NCBI GenBank assembly: GCA_005879095.1
Contig: VBLM01000010.1
Coordinates: forward strand, 1 to 7,259
Direction: 5' to 3'
Source: Deltaproteobacteria bacterium
GTDB taxonomy: Bacteria; Myxococcota; Myxococcia; Myxococcales; 40CM-4-68-19
DNA length: 7,259 nt
Below, piece after piece: positions 7,092 through 7,259 of the stretch. The notes below the pieces were generated by a model. It saw nothing but the letters and a program-made list of their open reading frames with translations. It was not told where the DNA came from and made no database searches. A program made the position numbers and the translations under genes. Within the stretch, counting starts at the first letter, position 1. The number at the start of each line of letters is the position of its first letter.

Positions 7092-7259
7092 CGGCGGCTG
7101 CGTCCGACCTGCTCGCCCTGGCCAAGCCGCGGATCACCGCGCTGGTCGTCTTCACCACCGCGAGCGGCCTGTGGCTGGCTCCGCGCGGCGTTCCGGCTCG
7201 CACGGTGGTGTTCACGCTGATCGGGACGGTCCTGATCGTCGCGGCCGCCAACGTCCTCA
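7088..7259 (+). CDS. ctaB: Protoheme IX farnesyltransferase (CtaB/CyoE), 5' part only
   Basis: The first 57 codons run off the window end. The protein starts MTAAASDLLALAKPRITALV; LxKPRIT near the N-terminus and the following hydrophobic segments (about 16-30 and 40-54) are typical of heme O synthases of the UbiA prenyltransferase superfamily. The visible end, VAAANVL, stands where the Asn-rich, Asp-rich substrate-binding motif (NxxxDxxxD) would begin, so the catalytic residues are outside the window. The enzyme farnesylates heme B to heme O, the substrate of CtaA. The start ATG overlaps the ctaA stop and no Shine-Dalgarno is evident, so translational coupling to ctaA is likely. Confidence 0.88.
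   Translation, partial: MTAAASDLLALAKPRITALVVFTTASGLWLAPRGVPARTVVFTLIGTVLIVAAANVL

Overview
This GC-rich window is almost wholly coding and reads as one tightly packed plus-strand respiratory operon. From left to right it holds a Rieske iron-sulfur protein, a cytochrome b6-like subunit, a subunit IV-like second half of cytochrome b, a very large octaheme cytochrome c, an exported cupredoxin, heme A synthase (CtaA/Cox15), and the first 57 codons of protoheme IX farnesyltransferase (CtaB/CyoE). Intergenic gaps are 4, 4, 4, 30 and 12 nt, followed by a 4-nt ATGA overlap.

Region 1 (40-5354) encodes a Rieske/cytochrome b quinol oxidoreductase. Its cytochrome b is split as in b6f complexes. The b6-like half has b6f-type heme-ligand spacing and a cysteine at the position that binds heme c_n (c_i) in b6f. 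The usual cytochrome c1 or f is replaced by a protein of about 1,074 residues with an N-terminal membrane anchor, a coiled coil of about 170 residues, and eight CXXCH heme sites. Its last five hemes lie in a tandem array of modules, each with a downstream (R/K)MP methionine.

Two of these genes are broken in the sequence as given. The subunit IV-like gene and the octaheme gene each need one base removed, from a C4 run (1538-1541) and an A5 run (3125-3129), to read through. Both look like single-base homopolymer insertions. The subunit IV-like protein also seems to lack most of the loop before its Qo-site motif, so a larger deletion or assembly collapse is possible there.

Region 2 (5385-7259) encodes a periplasmic amicyanin-like copper protein with a C-terminal beta-sandwich extension, then the two enzymes that make heme O and heme A. 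The arrangement suggests a chain from quinol through the Rieske/cytochrome b complex and octaheme protein to soluble carriers (perhaps the cupredoxin), ending at a heme A-type oxygen reductase. No oxidase subunit lies in the window. A perfect 14-bp palindrome separates the two regions.

The host is a Gram-negative-type, non-photosynthetic-looking aerobic or microaerobic bacterium. From remembered gene style, Acidobacteriota, Myxococcota or other deltaproteobacterial relatives, Planctomycetota and similar phyla are plausible; the sequence alone does not decide. No RNA genes, mobile elements, CRISPR arrays or convincing minus-strand genes were seen.
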